A program made the translations under genes and the position numbers. Of a stretch of DNA of 64,000 nucleotides, positions 46,241-54,610 are shown piece by piece (position 1 is the first letter of the stretch; every line of letters starts with the position of its first letter). Source of the stretch: Gammaproteobacteria bacterium (GTDB taxonomy: Bacteria > Pseudomonadota > Gammaproteobacteria > Francisellales > CACEW01); the NCBI GenBank assembly GCA_030652335.1, contig JAUSAW010000007.1, positions 62,001 to 126,000 of the forward strand, in the 5' to 3' direction. The notes under the pieces are model-generated. The model was not told the DNA's origin. It was given only the letters and a program-made list of their open reading frames with translations, and ran no database searches.

Positions 46241-47848
46241 ATGCTTCCTGTAATAGCCTTAGTAGGCCAGCCTAATGTGGGCAAATCGACTATATTTAAC
46301 TGCCTGACTAAGACTCGTGATGCCTTGGTTTATGATGAGCCGGGCGTTACCCGCGATCGCCAATATGGCGAAGGCGTTTATCATGGTAAGAAATTCATCC
46401 TAATCGATACCGGCGGTTTAAATGAAAAAACCACCGGCCTCGATTCCGCCGTAGTTAAGCAATCCATGCAAGCGGTAGAAGAAGCCGACCTCGTGCTATT
46501 TATAGTCGATGGCAGATTGGGTTTAACCCCTTCTGAGCAATGGATCGTTTCAAACTTACGTCAAATTAAAAAACCAGTCATCGTTGTAGTGAATAAGACC
46601 GAAGGCATCGATGCGGATATCGCCTGTGCCGAGTTTTATCAATTAGGCTTAGGTAAGCCATTCGCGGTTGCCGCCTCCCATCAAAAGGGCTTTAAGCCAT
46701 TGATGGACGCCTGCATGCATGAGCTTGAGTCACGCGTGGAATCGACTGAGCCTGAAGTAGAATTAAAAGGTATTAAGATCGCTCTAGTGGGCCGCCCAAA
46801 CGTCGGTAAATCCACCTTAACCAATCGCATGTTAGGGGAAGAACGGGTTATCGTATACGATATGCCTGGCACCACTCGCGATAGCATTTATATTAGCCTA
46901 ACCCGTCAAGGCAAAGAATATACCATTATCGATACCGCCGGTATTCGCCGCAAAGGCCGGGTTTCTGAGACCTTAGAGAAATTTTCCATCGTTAAAACTT
47001 TGCAGTCGATTTCCCAAGCCGATATCGCCGTGTTGTTAATCGATGCTCAAGAAGGGCTAACCGATCAGGATATGCATGTATTAGGCTTTGTGCTAGACGC
47101 TGGGCGCTCCTTAGTGATCGCCGTCAATAAATGGGATGGCCTGGAAAACGATGCCAAAGACAAAATTAAAAACGATATCGATAGACGCTTAAAATTTGTC
47201 ACCGAATTCGTGGATGTGCATTTTATCTCAGCCATGCACGGTACCGGAGTTGGGACCTTATTTGCTTCGGTCGATGAGGCTTATCGTTCCGCCAATCAAA
47301 TTATTAGCACCTCGCAGATTACCCGCGCTTTAGAGAAAGCCATCGAAGAGCATAATCCGCCGATGGTAAGAGGGCGTCGTATTAAGCTACGTTATGCGCA
47401 TATGGGCGGACATAATCCACCGCAGATAGTGATTCATGGTAATCAGACCGAATCCTTACCTGAGTCTTACAAACGCTATTTAACCAACTTTTTCCGCAAG
47501 ACCTTTAATCTGGTAGGAACCCCGATTAAACTCGAGCTGAAAACGTCCGATAATCCCTTTAAAGAAAACTTTAATAAGCTCACACCATTACAAGAATATA
47601 AAGAGCATAAGAAGCTGGCTAAATCGCCTTATGGCGCCAAAAAAACTAAACCAAAACCTAAGCCTAGCTCTAAAGCCGCCACCGCGACTAAAGCTAAGCC
47701 TAAGCCATTAGCTAAACCGATAGGGAAAGCGAAACCTGCGGCAAAGGGTAGGCCCATTGCAAAAGGCAAGCCCGCTGCAAAGACCGGCGCTTCAAAAGCC
47801 AAGCCTAAATCAAAAGCTAGCGCTAAGCCTAGGTCTAAGACGAATTAG
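46241..47848 (+). CDS. der: GTPase Der (EngA) with long basic tail
   Basis: Double GTPase needed for 50S ribosome assembly. There are two G domains with P-loops GQPNVGKS (9-16) and GRPNVGKS (184-191), their DxxG and NKxD motifs (VNKTEG; VNKWDG), and a KH-like domain ending near residue 460. Beyond this, a tail of about 70 residues is built almost only of Lys, Pro, Ala, Ser and Thr (AKPKPLAKPIGKAKPAAKG). It makes the protein 535 aa, against about 490 in E. coli. The tail may bind rRNA. The stop overlaps the convergent small gene by 4 bp. Confidence 0.96.
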   Translation: MLPVIALVGQPNVGKSTIFNCLTKTRDALVYDEPGVTRDRQYGEGVYHGKKFILIDTGGLNEKTTGLDSAVVKQSMQAVEEADLVLFIVDGRLGLTPSEQWIVSNLRQIKKPVIVVVNKTEGIDADIACAEFYQLGLGKPFAVAASHQKGFKPLMDACMHELESRVESTEPEVELKGIKIALVGRPNVGKSTLTNRMLGEERVIVYDMPGTTRDSIYISLTRQGKEYTIIDTAGIRRKGRVSETLEKFSIVKTLQSISQADIAVLLIDAQEGLTDQDMHVLGFVLDAGRSLVIAVNKWDGLENDAKDKIKNDIDRRLKFVTEFVDVHFISAMHGTGVGTLFASVDEAYRSANQIISTSQITRALEKAIEEHNPPMVRGRRIKLRYAHMGGHNPPQIVIHGNQTESLPESYKRYLTNFFRKTFNLVGTPIKLELKTSDNPFKENFNKLTPLQEYKEHKKLAKSPYGAKKTKPKPKPSSKAATATKAKPKPLAKPIGKAKPAAKGRPIAKGKPAAKTGASKAKPKSKASAKPRSKTN

Positions 47849-48210
47849 ACCGCTGGGCTTATATCTTTTGCATCTTCAAGCTTTCGCATAAGAAGAAATG
47901 CTGCTTTTCTTGTGTCCCATGCTGTATCAGCAGTTGCCGTTATGGCATCTGCTACTCTAGCTCCAGCAGTAATTAAACGTGCTGCCGGGAAGCTAACTCT
48001 TGCCGCCATCTCAAGAGGTAAAAGGCCGGTTCTTTCATCTTTTAGATTGAGTATTTTGGCAGGATCAACTCCAAATATAGCTTCCATAGCATTGAAGCAT
48101 TGGTCTTCTAGGCTACATAGCATGCCCATTGATATATTCTTCTTCATGACTTGTTTGACTACATGATATTTCTCGAGCACTTTTTGCAAAGTATCAGCTT
48201 CTTTGAACAT
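47845..48210 (-). CDS. Small protein with partial ankyrin-like motif
   Basis: A 121-aa protein of unknown family, preceded by AGGAG at 7 nt from the ATG, so probably expressed. Residues about 50-85 (AKILNLKDERTGLLPLEMAARV, then AARLITAGARV) resemble one ankyrin repeat: an N-x-x-D-x-x-G-x-x-P-L-x-x-A-A pattern. The rest is helical. It converges with der and is divergent from the MFS gene. A truncated relative of larger ankyrin proteins is possible. Confidence 0.6.
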   Translation of the reverse strand: MFKEADTLQKVLEKYHVVKQVMKKNISMGMLCSLEDQCFNAMEAIFGVDPAKILNLKDERTGLLPLEMAARVSFPAARLITAGARVADAITATADTAWDTRKAAFLLMRKLEDAKDISPAV

Positions 48211-48337
48211 GCTTGTTCTCCTGATTGTAGGGTTATTTTATATGGGCAACATTAAGGCTTTATTAAGAGATTAATTGTATTATCCCTTAGCACTATTTAA
48301 TGGTAAAATGCCACACAATTATGCCTATAGGTGCGTT

Positions 48338-49588
48338 ATGTCACGTTCTCCCCATGCTAGATGGATTATTTTTGCCTTAATGGTCACCATTATTATCGAT
48401 GTAATGGGTGGGGGCTTGGTATTTCCGCTATTCCCGCATCTCTTTTTAGACCAAAACAGCGTGTTAATGGCCACTTCGGCATCACTGTCGAGCCGTCATA
48501 TATATTACGCCATAGCGATGGGCGCCTGGCCCTTGGGAATATTTTTTGGTACGCCTTATTGGGGTGCATTATCGGACCAATCTGGCCGTAAGAAGATGCT
48601 GGCCATTTGCTTATTAGGGACGGCGGTGACGTATGTATTGGGTGGGTTATCTTTAGAAGCGGGCAGCCTTTGGTTATTTATAGCCAGCCGTTTTATTTCG
48701 GGATTCTTTGCCGGCAGCTTTGCCTTAGCCCAGGCGGCTATTGCCGATGTTAGCTTACCCGAGGAAAAAGCCCGCAATATGAGCTGGATTACCCTGGCCT
48801 TATCGATCGGCTTGGTTGTTGGTCCCTTCACGACTAGCATAACGAGCTTGCCTGAACTTTCTAAATGGTTTTCATCGGCCAGCCCATTTTGGTTTGCGGC
48901 TATATTAGCCTGCTTAAATATAGCCAGTATTATGTCATTATTGCCTGAAACCTTTACTAAAGATAACTCGACCAAAGTTACCTTTATGAAAGCCGTCACC
49001 TCATTTACCTTTATCTTTACCGATAAAAGGCTACGAGTTTTGGCCTGGATTAGTTTGGCTGTACAGATGGGCTGGGGTTTTTATATCTTAACCGTGCCTT
49101 TATTTTTAGCGCAGCGCTTTCGTTTAAGCACCCATGATATCGGATTGTTCTTTTCGGTATTGGGGCTTACCTTGATGTTTATGCAGTTATTTGTGCAGCC
49201 GCATATCTTTAAGCGCTTTAGCCTAAGAGCCTGTTTTATTGCCGGCAGCGTTTTATGTGGAAGTACTTTTTTACTAGGCTTCTTTGTCCCCACCCTTATA
49301 ATGCATTGGATTATTATGATAGTCGGCAGCACAGGGGACTTATTATCCTATAGTGCCTTAATGGCTATTTGTTCTAATAGTGTCGGTAGCAAAGAGCAAG
49401 GCAAGGTTATGGGCGGGGCAGGAGCATTGTTTGGTTTAGCCTGGGTCATCATTGCCTGCATGCTTGCCCCTATAGTTAATTACGATATCGTTATACCATT
49501 CCTATTGGCCGGAGCCGGTTTTTTACTGGGCGCCTTTTTAATGGGTTTTTATCACCCTGTACAGTCAACACAACAAGAAGAGCAATAA
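48338..49588 (+). CDS. MFS transporter, TetA-like
   Basis: A 416-aa major facilitator with twelve predicted helices. The loop 2-3 motif A reads GALSDQSGRKKML, and TM5 carries an MFS motif C-like GLVVGPFTTS. This places it with drug:H+ antiporters of the TetA/MdtG group; the substrate is unknown. I chose the ATG at 48338, preceded by AGG, over an upstream ATG at 48275 that would add 21 residues. rluC begins 1 bp after its stop, so the two are likely cotranscribed. Confidence 0.85.
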   Translation: MSRSPHARWIIFALMVTIIIDVMGGGLVFPLFPHLFLDQNSVLMATSASLSSRHIYYAIAMGAWPLGIFFGTPYWGALSDQSGRKKMLAICLLGTAVTYVLGGLSLEAGSLWLFIASRFISGFFAGSFALAQAAIADVSLPEEKARNMSWITLALSIGLVVGPFTTSITSLPELSKWFSSASPFWFAAILACLNIASIMSLLPETFTKDNSTKVTFMKAVTSFTFIFTDKRLRVLAWISLAVQMGWGFYILTVPLFLAQRFRLSTHDIGLFFSVLGLTLMFMQLFVQPHIFKRFSLRACFIAGSVLCGSTFLLGFFVPTLIMHWIIMIVGSTGDLLSYSALMAICSNSVGSKEQGKVMGGAGALFGLAWVIIACMLAPIVNYDIVIPFLLAGAGFLLGAFLMGFYHPVQSTQQEEQ

Positions 49589-49589
49589 A

Positions 49590-50534
49590 ATGAGTCAAGT
49601 TAGTTTTGTTACCATCGATGAAAATCACGAAGGCCAGCGTATCGATAATTTTTTAATGAATTATTTTAAAAAGCTGCCTAAGAGCGCTATGTATCGGATT
49701 TTGCGTAAGGGTGAAGTGCGAGTCAATAAAAAGCGTGTAGAGGCTTCTTGCCGGCTAGCGATTGGCGACCTTATTCGTATTCCCCCTGTTAAGGATATTA
49801 ACCTTAATGAGAATCTGGAGTTAAAGATCGATCCGCATAAGGCTAAAATGCTGGATAACTGCGTATTGTTTGAAAATGACGACCTAATGATTATCAATAA
49901 ACCTTCTGGTATTGCCGTGCATGGTGGCTCTAGTCATAAGACCGGTTTAATTGAGACCTTGCGCTTAATGCGTCCAGAAGCGAAGTTTTTAGAATTAGCC
50001 CATCGTTTAGATCGCGATACCTCGGGTTGCCTATTAATAGGTAAGAAGCCTAAAATTCTTAAAGAGCTGCATACCTTATTGCGCGAACATAAGATTAAGA
50101 AGACCTATCATGCGGTAGTAATCGGTAAGTGGCCGAAGCAATTAAGCCGTATCGATACTAATTTAACAAAAGGCACTACAAAATCCGGTGAGCGCATAGT
50201 AAGGTCTGACAAAGAGGGCAAAGAAGCCCTAACGACTTTCCAGGTATTACAACACTTTAATTATGTCAGTTTAATCGCTTGCCATCCTCATACCGGGCGC
50301 ACCCATCAAATTCGCGTTCATACCCAGTTAGCCAAGCATCCTATTATAGGGGATGATAAATATGGCGAGGAAAAAACGAATTCCGAGATGCTAAGCCTCT
50401 ATGGCACCAAACGTTTATGCTTACATGCGCATAAATTAAGCTTTAGCCTATCGACTGGCGAGGCTTTTTCGGTCGAAGCGCCTTATGATGATAAGTGGAA
50501 TACCATAATCAATAAGCTTAAGAATGAAAAATAG
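49590..50534 (+). CDS. rluC: 23S rRNA pseudouridine synthase RluC
   Basis: Isomerises uridines 955, 2504 and 2580 of 23S rRNA in E. coli. The 314-aa protein has an N-terminal S4 RNA-binding domain (about 15-75) and an RluA-family catalytic domain with HRLDRDTSG (catalytic Asp141), then the GRTHQIRVH motif. RluC versus RluD is chosen from the N-terminal VTIDENHEGQRIDNFL pattern and from the HAD phosphatase neighbour, an association I know from other gammaproteobacteria. It overlaps the HAD gene by 11 bp. Confidence 0.9.
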   Translation: MSQVSFVTIDENHEGQRIDNFLMNYFKKLPKSAMYRILRKGEVRVNKKRVEASCRLAIGDLIRIPPVKDINLNENLELKIDPHKAKMLDNCVLFENDDLMIINKPSGIAVHGGSSHKTGLIETLRLMRPEAKFLELAHRLDRDTSGCLLIGKKPKILKELHTLLREHKIKKTYHAVVIGKWPKQLSRIDTNLTKGTTKSGERIVRSDKEGKEALTTFQVLQHFNYVSLIACHPHTGRTHQIRVHTQLAKHPIIGDDKYGEEKTNSEMLSLYGTKRLCLHAHKLSFSLSTGEAFSVEAPYDDKWNTIINKLKNEK

Positions 50535-51021
50535 GGCTTATGACCTAATAGTCTTCGATTGGAATGGCACCTTATCGACGGCGCATCTGCCTTTGACACA
50601 TTACGGGGACGTCAATCCGGTCCCTGCTTTATATACGGGCGTTAAATCTACTTTAAAGGCTCTGCACGATCAGGGCTATATAATGGCAATTGCCTCGGCG
50701 GCATCCAAGTCTAAACTACAATTTGAAACCTCTTATCACGAAATAGACCGATACTTTGCGCATCTACAAGGCGGCGAGGGGGCTTATTGCAAACCAGACC
50801 CAGAGGTTTTATTCCATATTATGGCTAAGCTTGGCATAGAGCCATCGCGAACCTTGATGGTGGGAGATACCGAATCCGATATGGATATGGCCTGTAAGGC
50901 CAGTATTGATAAGGTTGCGGTGACTTATGGCTTAGGAGGACGAGCTCAATTAGCTTCTTATAATCCTATTGGCTTTATCGATTCGATTATCGGCCTATTA
51001 GCCTGTTTGCAGTCTAATTAA
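50524..51021 (+). CDS. HAD-family phosphatase (short Gph-like)
   Basis: A 165-aa haloacid dehalogenase-type hydrolase lacking a large cap domain. Motif I is FDWNGTLS (nucleophile Asp12, with Asn14 where Asp is common), motif II is ASAAS, and motifs III/IV are CKPDPEV and MVGDTESDMDMA. The Asn in place of the second Asp occurs in some HAD-IA members, but it could reduce phosphatase activity. It overlaps the end of rluC, so the two are coupled. Substrate unknown. Confidence 0.85.
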   Translation: MKNRAYDLIVFDWNGTLSTAHLPLTHYGDVNPVPALYTGVKSTLKALHDQGYIMAIASAASKSKLQFETSYHEIDRYFAHLQGGEGAYCKPDPEVLFHIMAKLGIEPSRTLMVGDTESDMDMACKASIDKVAVTYGLGGRAQLASYNPIGFIDSIIGLLACLQSN

Positions 51022-51561
51022 TTATTGTGAACTGCTCGCATTTTAATCAAAATAGCATCAAAAATTGTGTTTTCAAGCCTCAAGTTTTGCAGTTGAATAC
51101 AGTTTTATGATTACTTAAATAAGAATTTTACTGTTTAAATAACTGTGTATAAAAAATTTAGACCAGGCAGGCTGGTGCTCTGAAAACCGCAATAGATCTC
51201 AAGTTTTGTAACAGAGATCAAAGTTCATCTCTGCTATATCTCGTGGTGCCTAATTAAATATACTCCTACATATTGTATCCTCAGCTTATCCGGAGCATTT
51301 TCACAACTTATCCACAGCTTATGAAAAATTTTGATCATTAAACAATCAAAAGCTGTGAGTTAAATGTTTATAAGTACAAAAATACGTCTCGAAAATCTAT
51401 AAACTGGTTTTTCAATCTATTGAGCTTTTTAAGTCCACGTCTATACTTAGACTTACCTCAAGGACAAAACTGAAGACCTGAGGTGGGGCGATTAACAATA
51501 AAATAATAAGAACTAATAAGAATAATAATAATAAGAATAATAATAAAAAGAGGGTGCGGCG
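51022..51561. other. 540-bp A+T-rich gap with DnaA boxes
   Basis: No protein gene is seen. It holds two perfect DnaA boxes: TTATACACA on the minus strand at 51144-51152 and TTATCCACA on the plus strand at 51308-51316. Several GATC sites lie near 51186, 51222 and 51333, and there is an A+T-rich AAT/AAG repeat at 51498-51548. A noncoding RNA or a regulatory region for the small gene at 51562 is equally possible. Confidence 0.5.
51498..51548 (+). repeat. AAT/AAG trinucleotide microsatellite
   Basis: A purine-rich run of aataataag units (about 50 bp) ends 13 bp before the start codon of the small membrane protein gene and directly abuts its Shine-Dalgarno sequence. Copy-number changes here would alter the leader length. 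Confidence 0.65.
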
Positions 51562-51783
51562 ATGAAAACTAGAGCAATTATTTCGATAATGTTTAACCTG
51601 TTGATGATAGGCTTTATTATGAGTTTATCGGTGTATTCATACAGTGCTTCTTATAGTAAGGTGCAGAATCAGCAGGTAGTAGTGGCTCAGAATGTAAAAC
51701 CGTCTGTAAGCTTGGCAACGATAATTGAGCATAATGGTATGTATTTGGCGAGTATGAACTATTTACAGAATGAGTTTGTTTAA
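51562..51783 (+). CDS. Small membrane or secreted protein, unknown
   Basis: A 73-aa product with a strong N-terminal hydrophobic segment (about residues 5-28, ISIMFNLLMIGFIMSLSVYS), either a signal peptide or a membrane anchor. It is followed by a polar part (SKVQNQQVVVAQNVKPSVSL). GAGG lies 8 nt before the ATG, and a good intrinsic terminator follows 70 bp after the stop, so this is a genuine stand-alone gene. No family recognised. Confidence 0.7.
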   Translation: MKTRAIISIMFNLLMIGFIMSLSVYSYSASYSKVQNQQVVVAQNVKPSVSLATIIEHNGMYLASMNYLQNEFV

Positions 51784-51854
51784 GTTTTAGGGGTTGCGGG
51801 TATCACATAAATAAAAACAATAATAAAGATACCAGGACCTCTCTTTTATCCTTC

Positions 51855-51878
51855 AGCCCCTTACCGGGGCTTTTTTTT
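51855..51878 (+). terminator. Rho-independent terminator
   Basis: agcccc-ttacc-ggggct followed by an eight-T run, located 71 bp after the small membrane protein gene. Confidence 0.85.
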
Positions 51879-51968
51879 GCCCGTGATTCTGTGCGCGCAT
51901 AGGCCCTGAGCCCAAGCCATGATAGTATATTATTTGTACAAAATAATAAAGTATAACAGAAGATTATC

Positions 51969-52856
51969 ATGGCCATTAAAAACCCGCATGACCTTATTTT
52001 TCAAGATTATTTATCCAATATGGCTGTGGCAAGGGATATGGTAGATGTCCATTTGCCCGAGCATATTAAGAAGAAATGCGATATCAATACACTTAAAGTC
52101 GAACCTACATCCTTTGTAGAAAAATCTTTACGCAAGCATCAAGCTGACGTGCTCTATTCACTTAAAATTGATGGCGAAATTGGTTATGTCTATCTACTTA
52201 TAGAGCAACAAATGAAAAAAGATGCTCTAATGCCATTTCGCATACTGCGCTATCAGATATCGATTATGCGGCATCATTTAAAACAGGGGCATAAAAAATT
52301 ACCAGTGGTCGTCCCATTGCTTATCTATGCTGGTCGTAAATCACCTTATTCAGGCACTTTAGAATTAATGCAATGCTTCGAAGATCCAAAGCTGGCTACA
52401 GAAATCATGTTTGCTAAGCTTAAGCTAATTGATCTAACCGTGATTCCAGATGAGGAACTTAAAACCCATAAAAACATGGCTATGCTCGAAATTGCCCAAA
52501 AGCACATTTTTGAGCGAGATGCTAAAAAACTGGCGGGAATCTTAACGGCCATAGCCAATTACACAAATATTGATCATGATCTATTTATAGATGTGCTAGA
52601 ATACGTGTTATTAGCCAATGATGTTAGAGATTCACAAGAATTTGTAGCGGCATTAACAGAAACAGCGACTGTATATAAGGACGATGTGATGACTACAGCT
52701 GAATATTTAAAACAACAAGGTATGCAAGAAGGCATGCAGCAAGGCATTCTGCAAACAGCAAAAAATATGTTAGCTAAAGGCTTTGATATGCAGACCATCA
52801 AAGAAATCACCGGTCTGCCAGTTAAAGAATTAGCCAAGCTTAATATAAATCATTAA
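51969..52856 (+). CDS. Rpn-family PD-(D/E)XK nuclease (YhgA-like putative transposase)
   Basis: A 295-aa member of the recombination-promoting nuclease family. The N-terminal HDLIFQDYLSNMAVARDMVDVHLP and the core ADVLYSLKIDGEIGYVYLLIEQQ (Asp...ExQ of the PD-(D/E)XK fold), LMPFRILRYQ and PVVVPLLIYAG are diagnostic. Known Rpn proteins cut DNA and raise RecA-independent recombination; short internal products can act as antitoxins. The C-terminus has a Met-Gln-Gly rich repeat (MQEGMQQGI) and a small helix motif ending LPVKELAKL. A lone mobile-type gene without terminal repeats that I can see. Confidence 0.9.
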   Translation: MAIKNPHDLIFQDYLSNMAVARDMVDVHLPEHIKKKCDINTLKVEPTSFVEKSLRKHQADVLYSLKIDGEIGYVYLLIEQQMKKDALMPFRILRYQISIMRHHLKQGHKKLPVVVPLLIYAGRKSPYSGTLELMQCFEDPKLATEIMFAKLKLIDLTVIPDEELKTHKNMAMLEIAQKHIFERDAKKLAGILTAIANYTNIDHDLFIDVLEYVLLANDVRDSQEFVAALTETATVYKDDVMTTAEYLKQQGMQEGMQQGILQTAKNMLAKGFDMQTIKEITGLPVKELAKLNINH

Positions 52857-52864
52857 TTTATGTT

Positions 52865-53434
52865 TTAAGTTCTTGGCAGAGTTACGCCTCTTTGACCCTG
52901 GTATTTACCATTGCGGTCTTTATAAGAGGTTTCACAAATTTCATCAGATTGTAAAAACAGCATCTGAGCCACGCCTTCATTGGCATAGATTTTAGCCGGC
53001 AGGGTGGTGGTATTCGAGAATTCCAAGGTGACATGACCTTCCCATTCTGGCTCTAAGGGCGTCACATTGACGATAATTCCACAGCGCGCATAAGTCGATT
53101 TACCTAAACAGATGGTCAAAACATCGCGAGGGATTCTAAAGTATTCCACGGTGCGAGCTAAGGCAAAGGAGTTGGGCGGAATAATGCAGACATCACTTTG
53201 TACATCGACGAAGCTATTCATATCGAAATTTTTAGGGTCGACTATGGCGGAATTAATATTGGTGAAAATTTTAAATTCATTGGAACAGCGCACATCATAA
53301 CCATAGCTGGAAGTGCCATAGGATACGATTTTATGGCCATTGACTTCTTTAATCTGGCCAGGCTCAAACGGCTCAATCATGCCGTGTTGCTCGGACATTT
53401 TACGAATCCACTTATCTGCTTTAATTCCGCTCAT
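52865..53434 (-). CDS. dcd: dCTP deaminase
   Basis: Deaminates dCTP to dUTP, feeding dTMP synthesis. The 189-aa protein is trimmed to the ATG giving [13 protein letters not shown], which matches family length; AAGG lies 8 nt upstream. An in-frame start at 53530 would add 32 unrelated residues and overlap mrp. The core stretch [28 protein letters not shown] (Arg, catalytic Glu) is complete. It lies just downstream of mrp, whose 3' end is 11 bp from its start. Confidence 0.95.
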   Translation of the reverse strand: MSGIKADKWIRKMSEQHGMIEPFEPGQIKEVNGHKIVSYGTSSYGYDVRCSNEFKIFTNINSAIVDPKNFDMNSFVDVQSDVCIIPPNSFALARTVEYFRIPRDVLTICLGKSTYARCGIIVNVTPLEPEWEGHVTLEFSNTTTLPAKIYANEGVAQMLFLQSDEICETSYKDRNGKYQGQRGVTLPRT

Positions 53435-53444
53435 GCTTTCTACC

Positions 53445-54548
53445 TTAATTTTGTTCGATGATGATATTGGGAAATTTGTTTGCGTAGTTCTTAGATTGTA
53501 AGGATAGTAGAGCTGAGAGCTTTCTGGCAATGTCTCTATACTGATTTGTTATCGCTCCATCAGGATCGGCGACTACGGTCGGCTTGCCATTATCGGCATC
53601 TTCACGAATACGGCCATCTAAAGGCAGCTTGCCTAAAAGGGGTGTACGGAATTGGCTGGCCATCTCTTGTCCGCCGCCTGAGCCAAAAATCGCTTCCTGA
53701 TGACCGCAATTACCGCAGATATGGGTGCTCATATTTTCAATAATGCCTAAAACCGGCACTTTTACCTTGGCAAACATAGCTAAGGCGCGCTTAACATCGA
53801 TTAGGGATAAATCCTGAGGGGTGGTAATGACGACGGCGCCGCTAACCGGCACTTTTTGGGATAGAGTTAGCTGAATATCACCAGTGCCAGGCGGTAGATC
53901 GATAAACAAGTAATCCAGGTCTTGCCAGTTAGTATCGTTTAAGAGTTGCTGAAGGGCGCTACTCACCATCGGTCCACGCCAGATCATAGCGTTATCGGCG
54001 TCGACTAAGTAGCCGATCGACATGGTTTGTAAGCCATAACATTCCACCGGTATTAAGCGCTTATTTTCATGCTTTGGAGTCTCGCTGCTGCCTAAAATAT
54101 GCGGTTGACTAGGACCATAGATATCAGCATCCAATATGCCCACCTTGGCGCCTTCTGCGGCCAAGGCTAAGGCCAGATTAGCACAAACCGTGGATTTCCC
54201 AACGCCGCCCTTGCCAGAAGCGATAGCGACAATGTTTTTAATGCTTGGGATGCTTTTAAGGCCGGTTTGGACTTGATGGGCCGTGACTTTCCATCGAATC
54301 GAAATATCGATCGAAAGTTCGCACAAAGCGGTATCGGCATGAATAAATGCAATAATGCCTTGGCGAATGTGTTCGGCAAAGCTTTCTACCGGGAAGCCAA
54401 ATTCAAGCTCGATAAGCAGCTTATTATTTTCAAAGGCTATTTTTTTAAGCGCTTTTGCGCTAATTAAATCTTGATCCAGGTAAGGCACTATAAAGGCTTT
54501 TAGCAGGGATTCGATTATGTCATTCCGGCGATCGATCATGTTATTCAT
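53445..54548 (-). CDS. mrp: Iron-sulfur carrier protein Mrp/ApbC
   Basis: P-loop NTPase that binds and delivers Fe-S clusters. Order: an N-terminal MIP18/DUF59-like domain (about 5-85), then the deviant Walker [10 protein letters not shown] (about 113-121), Walker [12 protein letters not shown], and the bridging CGNCGH cysteines that hold the cluster. The 367-aa length is taken from the ATG at 54548; an upstream TTG at 54563 and a downstream ATG at 54539 are alternatives. The sel1 gene ends 62 bp upstream on the same strand. A frameshifted copy of its 5' end lies at 58581-58819. Confidence 0.94.
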   Translation of the reverse strand: MNNMIDRRNDIIESLLKAFIVPYLDQDLISAKALKKIAFENNKLLIELEFGFPVESFAEHIRQGIIAFIHADTALCELSIDISIRWKVTAHQVQTGLKSIPSIKNIVAIASGKGGVGKSTVCANLALALAAEGAKVGILDADIYGPSQPHILGSSETPKHENKRLIPVECYGLQTMSIGYLVDADNAMIWRGPMVSSALQQLLNDTNWQDLDYLFIDLPPGTGDIQLTLSQKVPVSGAVVITTPQDLSLIDVKRALAMFAKVKVPVLGIIENMSTHICGNCGHQEAIFGSGGGQEMASQFRTPLLGKLPLDGRIREDADNGKPTVVADPDGAITNQYRDIARKLSALLSLQSKNYANKFPNIIIEQN

Positions 54549-54610
54549 CTTTACTATTTTCAAAAGTAATCAATGGTAGCATGGCCGATCGTTGAATCCA
54601 ATAAACCTAT

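Noticed and set aside
48556..48999. 147-aa minus-strand frame inside the MFS gene
   Set aside because: Antisense to membrane helices of an evident transporter; frame openness follows from codon bias.
51241..51290. dif site near ggtgcctaattaaatatac
   Set aside because: Only the left GGTGC resembles dif; the central and right arms do not match the XerC/XerD consensus.
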